A DNA stretch of 64,000 nt from an uncultured Bacteroidia bacterium (GCA_943788195.1 CALSPH010000001.1:1685595-1749594); one strand, 5' to 3'; counted from the first letter of the stretch, positions 9,474 through 19,203 are shown. The notes: a model not told the origin generated them from the letters alone. Numbers and translations are program-made.

Positions 9474-12065
9474 ATGAATAAATTCGCTCGTTTCCTGTTC
9501 CTTTTACTTGTACTCTCTTTATCTGCAAGCACTACTTATGCACAACAAAAAAAGAAAAAGAAAAAAGGCACACCCACCGTACCAGTCATACCTAAGAGCA
9601 AAACCAAGAGTATTGCTAGCCTAACAAAAAAATGCATTAAATATGACGGTTACCTTACGATTTATCATGACACTTCAAACGGAAAGGCCTTTATAGCTAT
9701 TAATGAAGCTATATTAAACCAGCCTATTATTTACTTTACATATGCGGAAAACGGTTTAGTTAATCTAGGTTTAAATAAAGGAATTTATCGCGAAACGTCT
9801 GTAATTCAATTCGGAAAAACGTACAATTCCATTGATGTAAAGAAAATTAAAACCGGCCAGTACTTCAATCCGGACAACTCAATTAGTAAAGCTAAGAATG
9901 CAAATATTTCGGATGCGTTTGTTGCAAGTGAAACGATACTTGCTAAAACCAATGGAGTTTATTTGATAAGTGCTAGTAAACTTCTTGGCACCGAGGCTTT
10001 ACATAAATTGTCTAGAAACATACCTGCCAGCTTCCGCTTTCCTTTTAAGACTGGAAGAATAAATCCAACCAAAACTCGGGTAACCAAAATACGCAGCTAT
10101 CCTGAGAATATAGACGTATTATATTCATATACATTTGACAATGGCAGTTCCTATCGAAATGATGGCACGGTAGCCGATGGTAGATATGTAACTGTTGAAG
10201 TTCAACATAGCTTTATCCAAATGCCAGACAGTAACTTTAAGGCAAGAATGGATGACCCCCGTGTTGGATACTTTACACATCAGGTAAATGATATGACCAG
10301 CGTTGGTGCATTGAATTACCGGGACGTAATCCATCGTTGGAGACTTGAAAAGAAAGACCCTACCGCTCTGATTTCAGAACCTGTAAAACCGATCACATGG
10401 TGGATTGAAAACACTACACCAAAAGAATTGATCCCCACAATAAAGAAAGCAGGTGAAACCTGGAATTTAGCCTTTGAACCTTTGGGGTTCAAAAATGCTG
10501 TGGTGATCAAAGTTCAACCTGACTCTGCAACTTGGGATGCGGGAGACATTCGATATAACGTATTGCGATGGGCCTCGTCACCTAACCCTCCGTTTGGTGG
10601 ATATGGCCCTAGTTTTGTTAATCCAATCACAGGTGAGATATTAGGCGCAGATATTATGTTGGAATGGGTTTTTGTAACCAACCGAATTGTATCAGAAGAA
10701 ACTTTTCACCCCAACGGTTTGAATAAGACATATGATCCAACGAAATTTTGTTCTTTTGGTCATCATTTACATTTAGAAAACCAATTTGGTTTGGCTGCAT
10801 CCAATGCCAAAGTAGAAACTGATACCAAGGGTAAAATCATTCTTATCCCTGTGGTTGAGCAGTCTTTATACTATCTAATTTTGCATGAAATGGGACATAC
10901 ATTTGGATTGAATCACAATATGAAAGCATCTCAATTGCATTCACCGGACGACTTAAACAATGTTGCGCTAACCAGTAGAGTTGGTCTAACAGGGTCAGTA
11001 ATGGATTATCCTGCCATAAACTTTGCTCCTCCTCAAAGGACACAAGGATTGTATTACACAACGCGCCCCGGACCTTATGACTTATGGGCCATCGATTTTG
11101 GTTATTCCACAAGCCTCAATGATCCAGTAGCAGAACAATTAAGAATCAATAATATCTTGGCAAAATCAACCCGAACAGAATTAACGTTTGGTAATGATGC
11201 GGATGATATGCGCGCTCCAGGTAAAGGGATTGACCCTAGAGTGAATGTTGGCGATCTAAGTTCCGATGCAGTGACTTTTGCTAAAGAACGCATGGAAATG
11301 TGTCAAGGCTTAATCAACAATGCATTGAACAACTACCTGGACACTGGAGAAAGTTATAACGATTTGCGCAAGAAGGTGCTTATGCTTACTGGGCAATATT
11401 CCATTCAGGCAGGAGTAGTTTCACGTTATGTGGGTGGCGTATATGTCGAGCGATCTTTCGTGGGACAAGATGGTGCCAAAACCCCATATACCCCGGTTCC
11501 CTTGAAAGAGCAGCAAGCAGCAATGCAATTGCTAAGCAAACGCGTATTTAGCAGCAATCCTATTCAATATTCAGACAGTTTATTGTCTTACATGCAACCA
11601 CAACGTAGAGGATTTGGATTCTTTAGTCGTACAGAGGAACCTAAAATGAATGCAGTGATACTGCAAATGCAAAGCAGTGTTTTGTCACACCTACTTAGTG
11701 CTTCTGTATTAAACCGTTTAATCGAATCTGAGAGTTATGGAAATGATTATAATATCACATTAATGATGTCTGATCTGACGAACGCAATTTTCCTAGCAGA
11801 TGCAAACAGCAATGTGAGCAATACGCGTCAAAGCTTGCAGTTGAGTTACGTGAATAGACTTATTTCTTTGGCTGGATTAACTTCAACCAATAATCCGTTA
11901 TCTCAATTGCGCAATAGAGGATATAGTGATATAGCTAAAGCCAGAGCATATGCTTCATTGATGCGAATTAAAAAGCTGATGCAAACAGGGAAAAATACAG
12001 GTGATTTGAGCAGCAAACAGCACAAGGCCTATATTTTGGTTATGATTGAAAGGGCGCTGAAATAA
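9474..12065 (+). CDS. Secreted zinc-dependent metallopeptidase (DUF5117/DUF5118 type)
   Basis: About 863 residues. The ATG at 9474 is preferred because it begins a clear signal peptide (NKFARFLFLLLVLSLSAS, then AQ); the frame also offers 9441, but that would add 11 residues before the signal and sits in the promoter region. After a Lys-rich linker comes an N-terminal beta domain, then the zinc site HEMGHTFGLNH starting at His471, which is the extended HExxHxxGxxH metzincin pattern with His471, His475 and His481 as ligands and Glu472 as catalyst. A downstream SVMDYPA segment supplies the Met-turn. This architecture is a common Bacteroidota periplasmic or exported peptidase of unknown substrate. 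No T9SS tail. Monocistronic and divergent from nqr. Confidence 0.88.
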   Translation: MNKFARFLFLLLVLSLSASTTYAQQKKKKKKGTPTVPVIPKSKTKSIASLTKKCIKYDGYLTIYHDTSNGKAFIAINEAILNQPIIYFTYAENGLVNLGLNKGIYRETSVIQFGKTYNSIDVKKIKTGQYFNPDNSISKAKNANISDAFVASETILAKTNGVYLISASKLLGTEALHKLSRNIPASFRFPFKTGRINPTKTRVTKIRSYPENIDVLYSYTFDNGSSYRNDGTVADGRYVTVEVQHSFIQMPDSNFKARMDDPRVGYFTHQVNDMTSVGALNYRDVIHRWRLEKKDPTALISEPVKPITWWIENTTPKELIPTIKKAGETWNLAFEPLGFKNAVVIKVQPDSATWDAGDIRYNVLRWASSPNPPFGGYGPSFVNPITGEILGADIMLEWVFVTNRIVSEETFHPNGLNKTYDPTKFCSFGHHLHLENQFGLAASNAKVETDTKGKIILIPVVEQSLYYLILHEMGHTFGLNHNMKASQLHSPDDLNNVALTSRVGLTGSVMDYPAINFAPPQRTQGLYYTTRPGPYDLWAIDFGYSTSLNDPVAEQLRINNILAKSTRTELTFGNDADDMRAPGKGIDPRVNVGDLSSDAVTFAKERMEMCQGLINNALNNYLDTGESYNDLRKKVLMLTGQYSIQAGVVSRYVGGVYVERSFVGQDGAKTPYTPVPLKEQQAAMQLLSKRVFSSNPIQYSDSLLSYMQPQRRGFGFFSRTEEPKMNAVILQMQSSVLSHLLSASVLNRLIESESYGNDYNITLMMSDLTNAIFLADANSNVSNTRQSLQLSYVNRLISLAGLTSTNNPLSQLRNRGYSDIAKARAYASLMRIKKLMQTGKNTGDLSSKQHKAYILVMIERALK

Positions 12066-12252
12066 TTCATTAAAACAGCCTGCAGTTTTTCATTCTGACT
12101 AAAAAAACATTTTACAGGAACATTACCATAGGTTAAAAGCCACATCGCTTTGGTTGTGCTTATGGATAAAATTAAATTAAAGTAGGAACAAAATTCTATC
12201 ATAAATAATCCCTAATTTCGCTGCCCTTAATTAGAAAGAAAAACATACTTAT

Positions 12253-13878
12253 ATGAACGGATTTTTTAAAGTACCAGTTGCCAAGAACGAACCAGTAAGA
12301 GATTATGCGCCAGGAAGCGATGATGCAAAAAAGTTAAAAGAGGCCATTGCTGATCTAAGATCTACAGTCAGAGACATACCCATGTATATCAACGGACAGG
12401 AAGTGCGTACCGGAAATACTCAAGACATCTTCCCTCCTCACGATAACAAAACCAAAGTCGGTCAATTTCATGTAGGAACTCAAGAACATGTAAAGCAAGC
12501 GATTGATAGTGCACTTTCAGCCAAAGAACAATGGGAGAATTTGGCATGGGAACAACGTGTGGCTATTTTTATGAAGGCAGCCGACTTAATTGCTGGACCT
12601 TATCGCTATAAGTTAAATGCAGCTACCATGATTGGGCAAAGTAAGAATGCATACCAAGCTGAAATTGATGCTTCATGTGAGTTAATAGATTTTTTACGAT
12701 TTAATATTCAATATGTTTCGGAGATCTATGCTGAGCAACCACCAGAGAATAGCCCAACGGTTTGGAACCGTTTAGAATATCGTCCTTTAGAAGGATTTGT
12801 TTTTGCTTTAACCCCATTTAACTTTACTGCAATTGCAGCTAATTTACCTTGTTCAGCAGCAATGATGGGTAACACTGTAGTATGGAAAGCAGCTGACACA
12901 CAAGTGTATTCAGCACAAATCCTCATGGAGATTTTTATGAAAGCAGGAATGCCAGCTGGTGTTATCAATTTGATATATGCCGATGGTCCAGAGACTGGAG
13001 AAGTAATCTTTAATCACCCTGATTTTGCTGGAGTTCATTTCACAGGAAGCACAGGCGTGTTTAGAACCATATGGAAAGAGATTGGAAACAATATTCATAA
13101 ATACAAAAGCTATCCAAGAATAGTTGGAGAAACTGGGGGGAAAGACTTTATTTTGGTGCATAAGTCCGCTGCTGTGGATGAAATTGTTACGGCTGCTGCA
13201 CGAGGTGCATTTGAATTCCAAGGGCAAAAATGCTCTGCTGCATCAAGAATGTATGTGCCGAGTAATCTAATGGCTGAGTTTGTAACGAAGTTAAGCGCTG
13301 AATTAAAAACCATGAAAATGGGTCCTACTGAAGATTTTTCAAATTTCATTAATGCGGTTATAGATAAACGTGCATTTGATAAAATTACCCAATACATTGA
13401 CCAGGCAAAAGCAGATCCTGATGCGGACATTGTTTGCGGTGGCAATTATGATGACAGCAAAGGTTGGTTTATCGAACCTACCGTTATAGTTGCTAAAGAT
13501 GGAAAATACACTACCATGTGTGAGGAGATCTTTGGGCCTGTACTAACGGTATATGAATATCCAGAAGACGAGTTTGAGGCAACGGTTAAATTGGTGGACG
13601 AAACATCACCTTACGCCTTAACTGGCAGTATCATTTCACATGATCGTTATGCAATTGAGTATGCTACCAAAGGATTGAAGAATGCTGCAGGTAACTTTTA
13701 CATCAACGATAAGCCCACTGGAGCTGTTGTAGGTCAACAACCATTTGGAGGCGCAAGAGCTTCTGGGACCAATGATAAAGCAGGTGCTAAGGTTAATTTA
13801 ATGCGTTGGACTTCCATGCGTACTATTAAAGAAACCTTACTAACGGCAACGGATTACAGATACCCATTTCATTCATAA
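12253..13878 (+). CDS. pruA: L-glutamate gamma-semialdehyde (1-pyrroline-5-carboxylate) dehydrogenase
   Basis: Oxidises glutamate semialdehyde, in equilibrium with pyrroline-5-carboxylate, to glutamate with NAD+: the second step of proline degradation. 541 residues, the size of the stand-alone eukaryote-like P5C dehydrogenase group. N-terminus MNGFFKVPVAKNEPVRDY is typical. Catalytic residues are visible: Glu293 in ETGGKD and Cys327 in GQKCSAASR; the C-terminal KPTGAVVGQQPFGGARASGT is the family's substrate-anchor loop. No proline dehydrogenase gene is adjacent. A TAATTTCG -7-like element lies about 40 nt upstream. The next gene starts 2 nt after its stop, so the two are probably cotranscribed. 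Confidence 0.95.
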   Translation: MNGFFKVPVAKNEPVRDYAPGSDDAKKLKEAIADLRSTVRDIPMYINGQEVRTGNTQDIFPPHDNKTKVGQFHVGTQEHVKQAIDSALSAKEQWENLAWEQRVAIFMKAADLIAGPYRYKLNAATMIGQSKNAYQAEIDASCELIDFLRFNIQYVSEIYAEQPPENSPTVWNRLEYRPLEGFVFALTPFNFTAIAANLPCSAAMMGNTVVWKAADTQVYSAQILMEIFMKAGMPAGVINLIYADGPETGEVIFNHPDFAGVHFTGSTGVFRTIWKEIGNNIHKYKSYPRIVGETGGKDFILVHKSAAVDEIVTAAARGAFEFQGQKCSAASRMYVPSNLMAEFVTKLSAELKTMKMGPTEDFSNFINAVIDKRAFDKITQYIDQAKADPDADIVCGGNYDDSKGWFIEPTVIVAKDGKYTTMCEEIFGPVLTVYEYPEDEFEATVKLVDETSPYALTGSIISHDRYAIEYATKGLKNAAGNFYINDKPTGAVVGQQPFGGARASGTNDKAGAKVNLMRWTSMRTIKETLLTATDYRYPFHS

Positions 13879-13880
13879 CC

Positions 13881-14714
13881 ATGCGTAAATTTTTGATTTT
13901 TGGATTTATTTTAATTTTGGCGGATTGCCTTGTAGCTCAATCGCATTGGCAATGGACTGCAGGACTTGAAAATCATTTTCAGCTCAATAAATCGGAAACC
14001 AAAAACATTGAAAGCTCTGGAAACATTGGAAACATGCCAAGAGTTGCATTTTCAGCAGGAGAAGGCGTGGCTATAAATTTGGGTATATCTCGCTATAATG
14101 ATAGCAGTAATTTAACCTGGAGTGTCAATATACAACGTTTGTGGGGTAACCTAGTAAGTGCTGGAAGCCAAAGAGATTCAGGGCTATTTCAAGAAGAATT
14201 ATTGCAGAGCAAACAAACCAATCTTAAGCTTGGAGTAGGTTACCAAAATAAAGGCAAATATAAATATGCCTTTCAGGCTGGACCCATTATCCCAATTGGA
14301 GGCAAACATATAACCAGCATCTATTATGAAGGTGGAGGAAATCAATTTGCAGCGCATTATACTACTGAATTCAGTTCTTCCATAGGTTTATGGTTTGGAG
14401 CGGATTATCGGCATGAAATCAATGAAAAAACAAACCTATTTCTGGGTTTGGGTTTTCAGATTATGAATCGGGATATCAAATCGCGTAGTTTAGATAACTT
14501 TATACAATTGAATGGGAGTATTGACCGCAATACGTATGCCCCAAGCACCTATCAGCAAGAATACCAGTTTGTTGATGAGATTAAAACGGACATAAATGAT
14601 GCAGTAATCAATCCGAGTGGTTATGACATCAATGCTGCGAGAGAGTTGCAGACCCAAAACTATTCGTTTTCAAGCATTTATCTTCAGTTAGGAGTTAAAT
14701 ATGCCCTCTTTTGA
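13881..14714 (+). CDS. Exported beta-rich protein, possible outer-membrane barrel
   Basis: 277 residues with an N-terminal signal peptide (LIFGFILILADCLVAQS, cleavage likely after the Ala of VAQ). The mature chain alternates polar and aromatic residues, with strand-like segments such as GLWFGADYRHEI and TNLFLGLGFQIMN, and ends in a strand with a terminal Phe (YLQLGVKYALF), as outer-membrane barrels do. No specific family is recognised. It starts 2 nt after pruA and its stop overlaps the start of the next gene by 4 nt, so it is in the middle of a three-gene transcript. Confidence 0.75.
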   Translation: MRKFLIFGFILILADCLVAQSHWQWTAGLENHFQLNKSETKNIESSGNIGNMPRVAFSAGEGVAINLGISRYNDSSNLTWSVNIQRLWGNLVSAGSQRDSGLFQEELLQSKQTNLKLGVGYQNKGKYKYAFQAGPIIPIGGKHITSIYYEGGGNQFAAHYTTEFSSSIGLWFGADYRHEINEKTNLFLGLGFQIMNRDIKSRSLDNFIQLNGSIDRNTYAPSTYQQEYQFVDEIKTDINDAVINPSGYDINAARELQTQNYSFSSIYLQLGVKYALF

Positions 14715-15349
14715 AAAGGCTACTATCCTACCTCATTCCTACTCAGGGAGAAAGTGTAGAGGCAAGCATTTTGCCAGGTATTGAAGTAAACATAAATAAT
14801 GGCAAGGTGCACATTGACGGCAAAGAGGTAAACTACTCCTTTGGCAGTCTTCATTACGTATTTAGAAAAGCCATCCGTTTAAAATCAAAGATCATTTCTC
14901 AAGCCAAAAATGCTCTCATTCTAGGTTTTGGAGCGGGAAGCATTGCAAAGATTCTATGGAATGAAAAGAATTACCCAATTAAAATCACTGGGGTAGATTT
15001 TGAACCAATGATGTTTGCTTTGGCCAAGAAGCATGCTGGAATACGAGATTTTGAACAACTTCAATTAGTGGAAGCGGATGCAAGTCATTATATGAGCAAT
15101 TGCAATGAAACTTTTGACGTGATCTTTATTGATTTGTTTGTGGAAGACCAGATTCCCGAATTTTGTATAACAGAACACTTTTTAAAACAAATCAAAACCT
15201 GTTTGAGCGATAAAGGTATTGTGATTTGGAACACGCTGACTAAGCACCCTGTTGCAGAACAAGTTCAATCAATTGCAATTGATGCAGGCTTCATTTCAAT
15301 CAAAATTGCTCAAGTGACCAAGGATAATTCGGTATTAAACCTACTTTAA
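14711..15349 (+). CDS. Spermidine synthase-like class I methyltransferase
   Basis: 212 residues with a SAM-binding Rossmann fold related to spermidine synthase (SpeE). Motif I is ALILGFGAGSIAKIL (about 73-87), motif II is the acidic GVDFEP (about 98-103), an EADASHYM segment follows, and FDVIFIDLFV is the strand-4 motif. Small SpeE-like proteins of this size are widespread in Bacteroidota and their substrate is unknown; genuine polyamine synthesis is not implied. The start is a TTG at 14711 that overlaps the previous gene in TTTGA; MKRLLSYL matches the usual N-terminus of the group, and the nearby ATG at 14701 is in another frame. Convergent with the FAD oxidoreductase gene. Confidence 0.78.
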   Translation: MKRLLSYLIPTQGESVEASILPGIEVNINNGKVHIDGKEVNYSFGSLHYVFRKAIRLKSKIISQAKNALILGFGAGSIAKILWNEKNYPIKITGVDFEPMMFALAKKHAGIRDFEQLQLVEADASHYMSNCNETFDVIFIDLFVEDQIPEFCITEHFLKQIKTCLSDKGIVIWNTLTKHPVAEQVQSIAIDAGFISIKIAQVTKDNSVLNLL

Positions 15350-15426
15350 TCAATTTACTCTTTCTGTATTGGAAAGTAATATTGCAATCGCAATATGCCC
15401 CTGGAAAGAAAGACTTATACTAAGAG

Positions 15427-16506
15427 TCAAAACTCATCCCCATGGCTTTTGCTCACTAAAAATTTCCCTAAAAAAGGGAACAATCGGCATATGGCCACCA
15501 AGACTTCACTTAACCTTACATTACCAAACCCACGTTGAATCTGTCTCCCCCACCATAATCGAGGTGCGATCACTTTTTTCCAATGGACTTCATATTCCAA
15601 TGAGTCGTCACTAATGCTCTCTGCCATCATTTTAGCACTACGCAGCGCCAAACTCATTCCGTTGCCGCAAAGGGGCGTAATAAGCCCTGCAGCATCACCT
15701 ATGAAGCTCACATTGCTTTGCTTCAACGTTTTCTTGTCAAAGCTAATCTGTGAAATAGCCAAGGGTTTATCATAAAGGCTGGATGATTTCTCAAAAATGG
15801 TCTTCAAGTGCGGGTTACGCTTGAGCACCTCTGCTTCCAATTCAGGGATCGTTTTGTTTTTCATAACTTTAGAAGAAACCAAATAGCACAAACAGGCTCT
15901 CCCCTTTTCAACTTTCGAAATCCCACAATACCCATGGTCGAAGTTGTGCAAGGCAATGGTTTTGTCATCTATTCCATCATAATCGATGTGGTACTTAATC
16001 CCAACCCATTGATTCAGGCTGTTCTTTGATTTCATTGCAAAAGCTCTATTCCATTTAAGATCTAAATTGCTGCGTTTTCCAAAAGATCCAATGACCCGGT
16101 CAAATTGAAAGGTTTTATCCGCTTTTGTACTGATTTCGGTCTCATTTGCTTCGGCAACTTCCTCAAACACAAAATCAACCTTCAATTCTAAGGCTCTTTT
16201 GTACAGCAAGTCATCAAATGCATAGCGACTAATCCCAATCCCACCCATCTTCATTTTGGTTTTAAAAATGCGCCCTTTGGGAGAACTTACTTCCAGTTGA
16301 TTGATTCTCGGGCAATCCGACATTTTAATTAGTACACCTAAATAATTGAGGTAAGGAGATGCTTCAGCGGAAACATACTCGCCACACACTTTGTGATTGG
16401 GGTACCTGTTCTTTTCAAAAACAGTTGCCTTGAAGCCACGTTTGGCTAGATCAATGCTTAGTCCTAAACCTGCGATCCCTCCACCTATGACACCAATATG
16501 CTTCAT
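15427..16506 (-). CDS. FAD-dependent oxidoreductase (geranylgeranyl reductase-like) of the type III PKS operon
   Basis: 359 residues of the p-hydroxybenzoate hydroxylase / geranylgeranyl reductase flavoprotein fold. Residues 4-30 hold the dinucleotide motif GVIGGGIAGLGLSIDLA and an acidic end of strand 2 (FEK). KVCGEYVSAEASPYL (about 40-54) resembles the CxGE segment of geranylgeranyl reductases. VSFIGDAAGLITPLCGNGM is the FAD pyrophosphate/ribityl GD motif. Last gene of a four-gene operon, overlapping the methyltransferase by 4 nt. Family knowledge leaves two roles: hydroxylation of a phenolic ring, as for SrsC in phenolic lipid synthesis, or saturation of a prenyl chain. Which one applies cannot be read from sequence. 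Confidence 0.85.
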   Translation of the reverse strand: MKHIGVIGGGIAGLGLSIDLAKRGFKATVFEKNRYPNHKVCGEYVSAEASPYLNYLGVLIKMSDCPRINQLEVSSPKGRIFKTKMKMGGIGISRYAFDDLLYKRALELKVDFVFEEVAEANETEISTKADKTFQFDRVIGSFGKRSNLDLKWNRAFAMKSKNSLNQWVGIKYHIDYDGIDDKTIALHNFDHGYCGISKVEKGRACLCYLVSSKVMKNKTIPELEAEVLKRNPHLKTIFEKSSSLYDKPLAISQISFDKKTLKQSNVSFIGDAAGLITPLCGNGMSLALRSAKMMAESISDDSLEYEVHWKKVIAPRLWWGRQIQRGFGNVRLSEVLVAICRLFPFLGKFLVSKSHGDEF

Positions 16507-17192
16507 TTCTTAATGAGTATTAACCAACGAAACGCCCAGCACCATTTAATTATCAGCGGTAATCCTGACTCCATTGCATATCGCTTTAAATCTCTTTTTT
16601 TAAAAGCCCTGAGTACGGACAAAGGTGCATCATTTCTAAAGTAGATGCTGGTGTTTGCTAGCTTTGCAATCCATTTGATGGAGTAATATGCCAATGGGTG
16701 TCGGTGTAAGTCATTTATGAGAACCCCAGTTTGTGCAATCTTATTCGCCCACTTTAGATAATTTTGGTTTTGTTCATCATTCAAATGATGGTTAAACAGA
16801 TTGCTGCAAATAATGTCAATGGTTTTTGCGGGTTCATAAGCAGCATAATCTGAGCATACAATTTCCACGCTATCAAACCCCATAAATCTTTTTTGAGCAA
16901 GTGCACAGGCCGTTTCGCTGTAGTCCAATCCGATGATATGCAGTTGGCATCCATTTTTTGCAGCCCATTTTAGCATGGCAGCAATGGCATCACCTGAGCC
17001 ACAACCTACATCTAATATTGTATAAGGGCGTTGATTGTCCAGCAACAACCCCAGACCCTTAAGCAAAGTTGCATTACCTCCTAAATATTGATTGACGCGT
17101 TCAATTTCTGCATAGTTTTGTTCTAAAATAGCCCATTCCGTTTCGCCATCCATCAATTCCAGTTCTTTACTCCTTTGCTTAAACTTGCTCAT
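16503..17192 (-). CDS. SAM-dependent methyltransferase of the type III PKS operon
   Basis: 229 residues, class I methyltransferase. Motif I ILDVGCGSGDAIAAML lies at about residues 59-74, an acidic strand-2 end GLDYSE at about 93-98, and IDIICSNLFNHHLNDEQNQ is the motif IV region. The C-terminal part (YSIKWIAKLANTSIYFRND) is hydrophobic and basic, suggesting membrane association with a lipid-like substrate. It overlaps the PKS gene and the flavoprotein gene by 4 nt each. By analogy with SrsB/BpsB-type enzymes next to type III PKSs, it could O-methylate a polyketide phenol; this is inference from context. Confidence 0.85.
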   Translation of the reverse strand: MSKFKQRSKELELMDGETEWAILEQNYAEIERVNQYLGGNATLLKGLGLLLDNQRPYTILDVGCGSGDAIAAMLKWAAKNGCQLHIIGLDYSETACALAQKRFMGFDSVEIVCSDYAAYEPAKTIDIICSNLFNHHLNDEQNQNYLKWANKIAQTGVLINDLHRHPLAYYSIKWIAKLANTSIYFRNDAPLSVLRAFKKRDLKRYAMESGLPLIIKWCWAFRWLILIKK

Positions 17193-18247
17193 GCTTGCAA
17201 TAGCGTAGTCTCAATGCTCAAACCAGGGCCAAAAGCAAGCATTAGCACTTGGTTTCCTTTAGGAATTCTGTTTTTTTCTTGTAAGCGTTGTAACACATAC
17301 ATTACTGTAGGGCTACTCATGTTTCCATATTCGGACAAAATCTCATAGGAAGAGATTAAATTGTCCTTCTCTAATTCCATAGCAGCAACAATTTTATCAA
17401 GTATTTTCAAACCGCCAGGATGAACGCACCATGTGACCTTCGAAAAATCCTTTATTTTGTAATGACTAATTGCATCGGTTATCAGCGATTTTATATTATC
17501 CCCAATAACTTGAGGAATATAACTGGACAATTGCATCAAGAATCCAGTAGCTGATGGAAACCAAGCCATTTTATCCTTGTCATTGTGCAACACCTTATTG
17601 TAACTCCCTACTATTTCAAGTTCATTAGCAGTATCGTTTTCAACCATCCATGATACTCCCCCATCTCCGAAGATCATCGCACTATTTACTAAATCGGGTT
17701 GCGTACTATATTGAAAATGCAACGTACATAGCTCAATATCAACTACCAACACTTTTGCATCTTTGTGCAAAGCGCAAATCTCCTGCGATTGTTTCATGGC
17801 ATGAATTGCAGCATAACAGCCCATGAAATTAATTGCACGTTGACTTGCTTCAATTTGCAAATGTTCTAGTATTCGTAATTCCAAGCCAGGAGCAGTTATC
17901 CCAGTACATGAAACGGTAATCAAATGCGTAACCGATTGCAAGTCTTCCTTAGCATAACCTTGCAACAAGTTCAAGCTCATCTCGTAAGCTGCTTGATTAT
18001 AGACTTCTAAACGTTGTTCAATGCCCACTTCATGCGATTTTTCTCTAAAAAGCAGGGCTTCTTCTCCTTGTGTAAAATCAGGCAATACGCTATATCGGTA
18101 TTTGATGCCGGATTGCCGATACAACCAATTCACCTTTCTTAACTCAACCGCGTCAAAATTATAAAAATGCTGCATAAACTGAATGATATCCAACTGGTTG
18201 TGTCGAAAGGGAGCCTGAGCGGTTTGTATGTTTTTTATGGATGTCAA
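17189..18247 (-). CDS. Type III polyketide synthase (chalcone/stilbene synthase fold)
   Basis: 352 residues. Condenses an acyl starter with malonyl-CoA units and cyclises the chain to a resorcinol, pyrone or related ring. The catalytic triad is complete: Cys144 in NFMGCYAAIHA, His276 in CVHPGG and Asn309 in YGNMSSPT. Other family marks are IFGDGGVSWMV (192-202) and the C-terminal AFGPGLSIE. The triad and length rule out a broken copy. Second gene of an operon with a UbiA prenyltransferase (4-nt overlap upstream), a methyltransferase (4-nt overlap downstream) and a flavoprotein, implying a methylated, oxidised and prenylated polyketide. Starter unit and product are unknown. Confidence 0.93.
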   Translation of the reverse strand: MTSIKNIQTAQAPFRHNQLDIIQFMQHFYNFDAVELRKVNWLYRQSGIKYRYSVLPDFTQGEEALLFREKSHEVGIEQRLEVYNQAAYEMSLNLLQGYAKEDLQSVTHLITVSCTGITAPGLELRILEHLQIEASQRAINFMGCYAAIHAMKQSQEICALHKDAKVLVVDIELCTLHFQYSTQPDLVNSAMIFGDGGVSWMVENDTANELEIVGSYNKVLHNDKDKMAWFPSATGFLMQLSSYIPQVIGDNIKSLITDAISHYKIKDFSKVTWCVHPGGLKILDKIVAAMELEKDNLISSYEILSEYGNMSSPTVMYVLQRLQEKNRIPKGNQVLMLAFGPGLSIETTLLQA

Positions 18248-19134
18248 AAGGATATGAGAGGTTTAAGTAGTAACACAAGAATTGCAATATTGTTACATAT
18301 CGCAGAAATCCACGTCATGCGCATCACATTTTCAAAATTAGCTTTGCTTTCAACTTTAAATACCTGAGCAGCCCATTTAGAAAAGTAATATAAAGATGGC
18401 GCGAGTATCAAAAGATACAGGGCCATATACAACCAGCCTTGATTTTGAATCACAACAAACCCCAGGATTGCCAGCCCGATAACATTCATAATGCCACTGA
18501 AAATAAGCGTACCGCGGATTCCTAACAGCATTGAAATGGTTTTCACTCCATCTTCTTTATCCTGCGTGTGCTGATAGATCTGCGTTATGGGATAACCCCC
18601 GCCAAACATGAAAGACGCAGCTAAGCCTAATAAACAATAACTCTTCATATCAATACTCGAAATATTACAAGCAAAGCGATTTGCAACCAAAACCCAAAAA
18701 CCTTGAAAGGCAAAAATCACTAAGAAACCAACAATTGGGAATCGTTTAAGCCTTATTTTACGCCAGCTATACACTTGAGAGCTTATTATATAAACAAGGA
18801 TGAAAGCCATGAAAAATGGATTAATCAAATAAGCAGCTATTAGTCCAATAGCATTAAGAATAATAGAAATATTAAGGACGCTGCGGTCTGCTATTAATGG
18901 GTTTTTTAAATCTCCAATTGAAGCCGCATCTTGGTCTTGATAACTATTATAGGCATTGCTTGCCGGGTATATGCATAGATGCCATATGAAAAAGGCATAA
19001 AACAATCCGTCTAATACTAATGTTGACGAATTGTCTGAGAAGGATACCACCCCATAAACACTAAGCAAAAACACAGGTAACAAAAGCAATGAAAACCGAA
19101 GGCGTAAATGTTGAATGGCTGCTTTTGAAAACAC
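18244..19134 (-). CDS. UbiA-family prenyltransferase
   Basis: 296 residues with about eight to nine membrane helices. First gene of the type III PKS operon. The two Mg2+-diphosphate motifs of the family are present: NAYNSYQDQD (about 62-71) and YQHTQDKEDGVKT near residue 192. UbiA enzymes move a prenyl chain from a polyprenyl diphosphate to an aromatic ring or other acceptor in the membrane. Its 4-nt overlap with the polyketide synthase suggests that the acceptor is the polyketide product rather than a quinone or haem precursor. Transcribed divergently from the M42 peptidase with a 69-nt gap that must hold both promoters. Confidence 0.88.
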   Translation of the reverse strand: MFSKAAIQHLRLRFSLLLLPVFLLSVYGVVSFSDNSSTLVLDGLFYAFFIWHLCIYPASNAYNSYQDQDAASIGDLKNPLIADRSVLNISIILNAIGLIAAYLINPFFMAFILVYIISSQVYSWRKIRLKRFPIVGFLVIFAFQGFWVLVANRFACNISSIDMKSYCLLGLAASFMFGGGYPITQIYQHTQDKEDGVKTISMLLGIRGTLIFSGIMNVIGLAILGFVVIQNQGWLYMALYLLILAPSLYYFSKWAAQVFKVESKANFENVMRMTWISAICNNIAILVLLLKPLISF

Positions 19135-19203
19135 GAAACAATGATAGTATATAAATTTTAAAAACGCTGGAATTTAAGCGGCAATTCACCTTAATTTGTA
19201 ACC

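Noticed and set aside
12726..13445. Several minus-strand frames within pruA
   Set aside because: Shadows of a conserved enzyme gene; none shows a start signal or family match.
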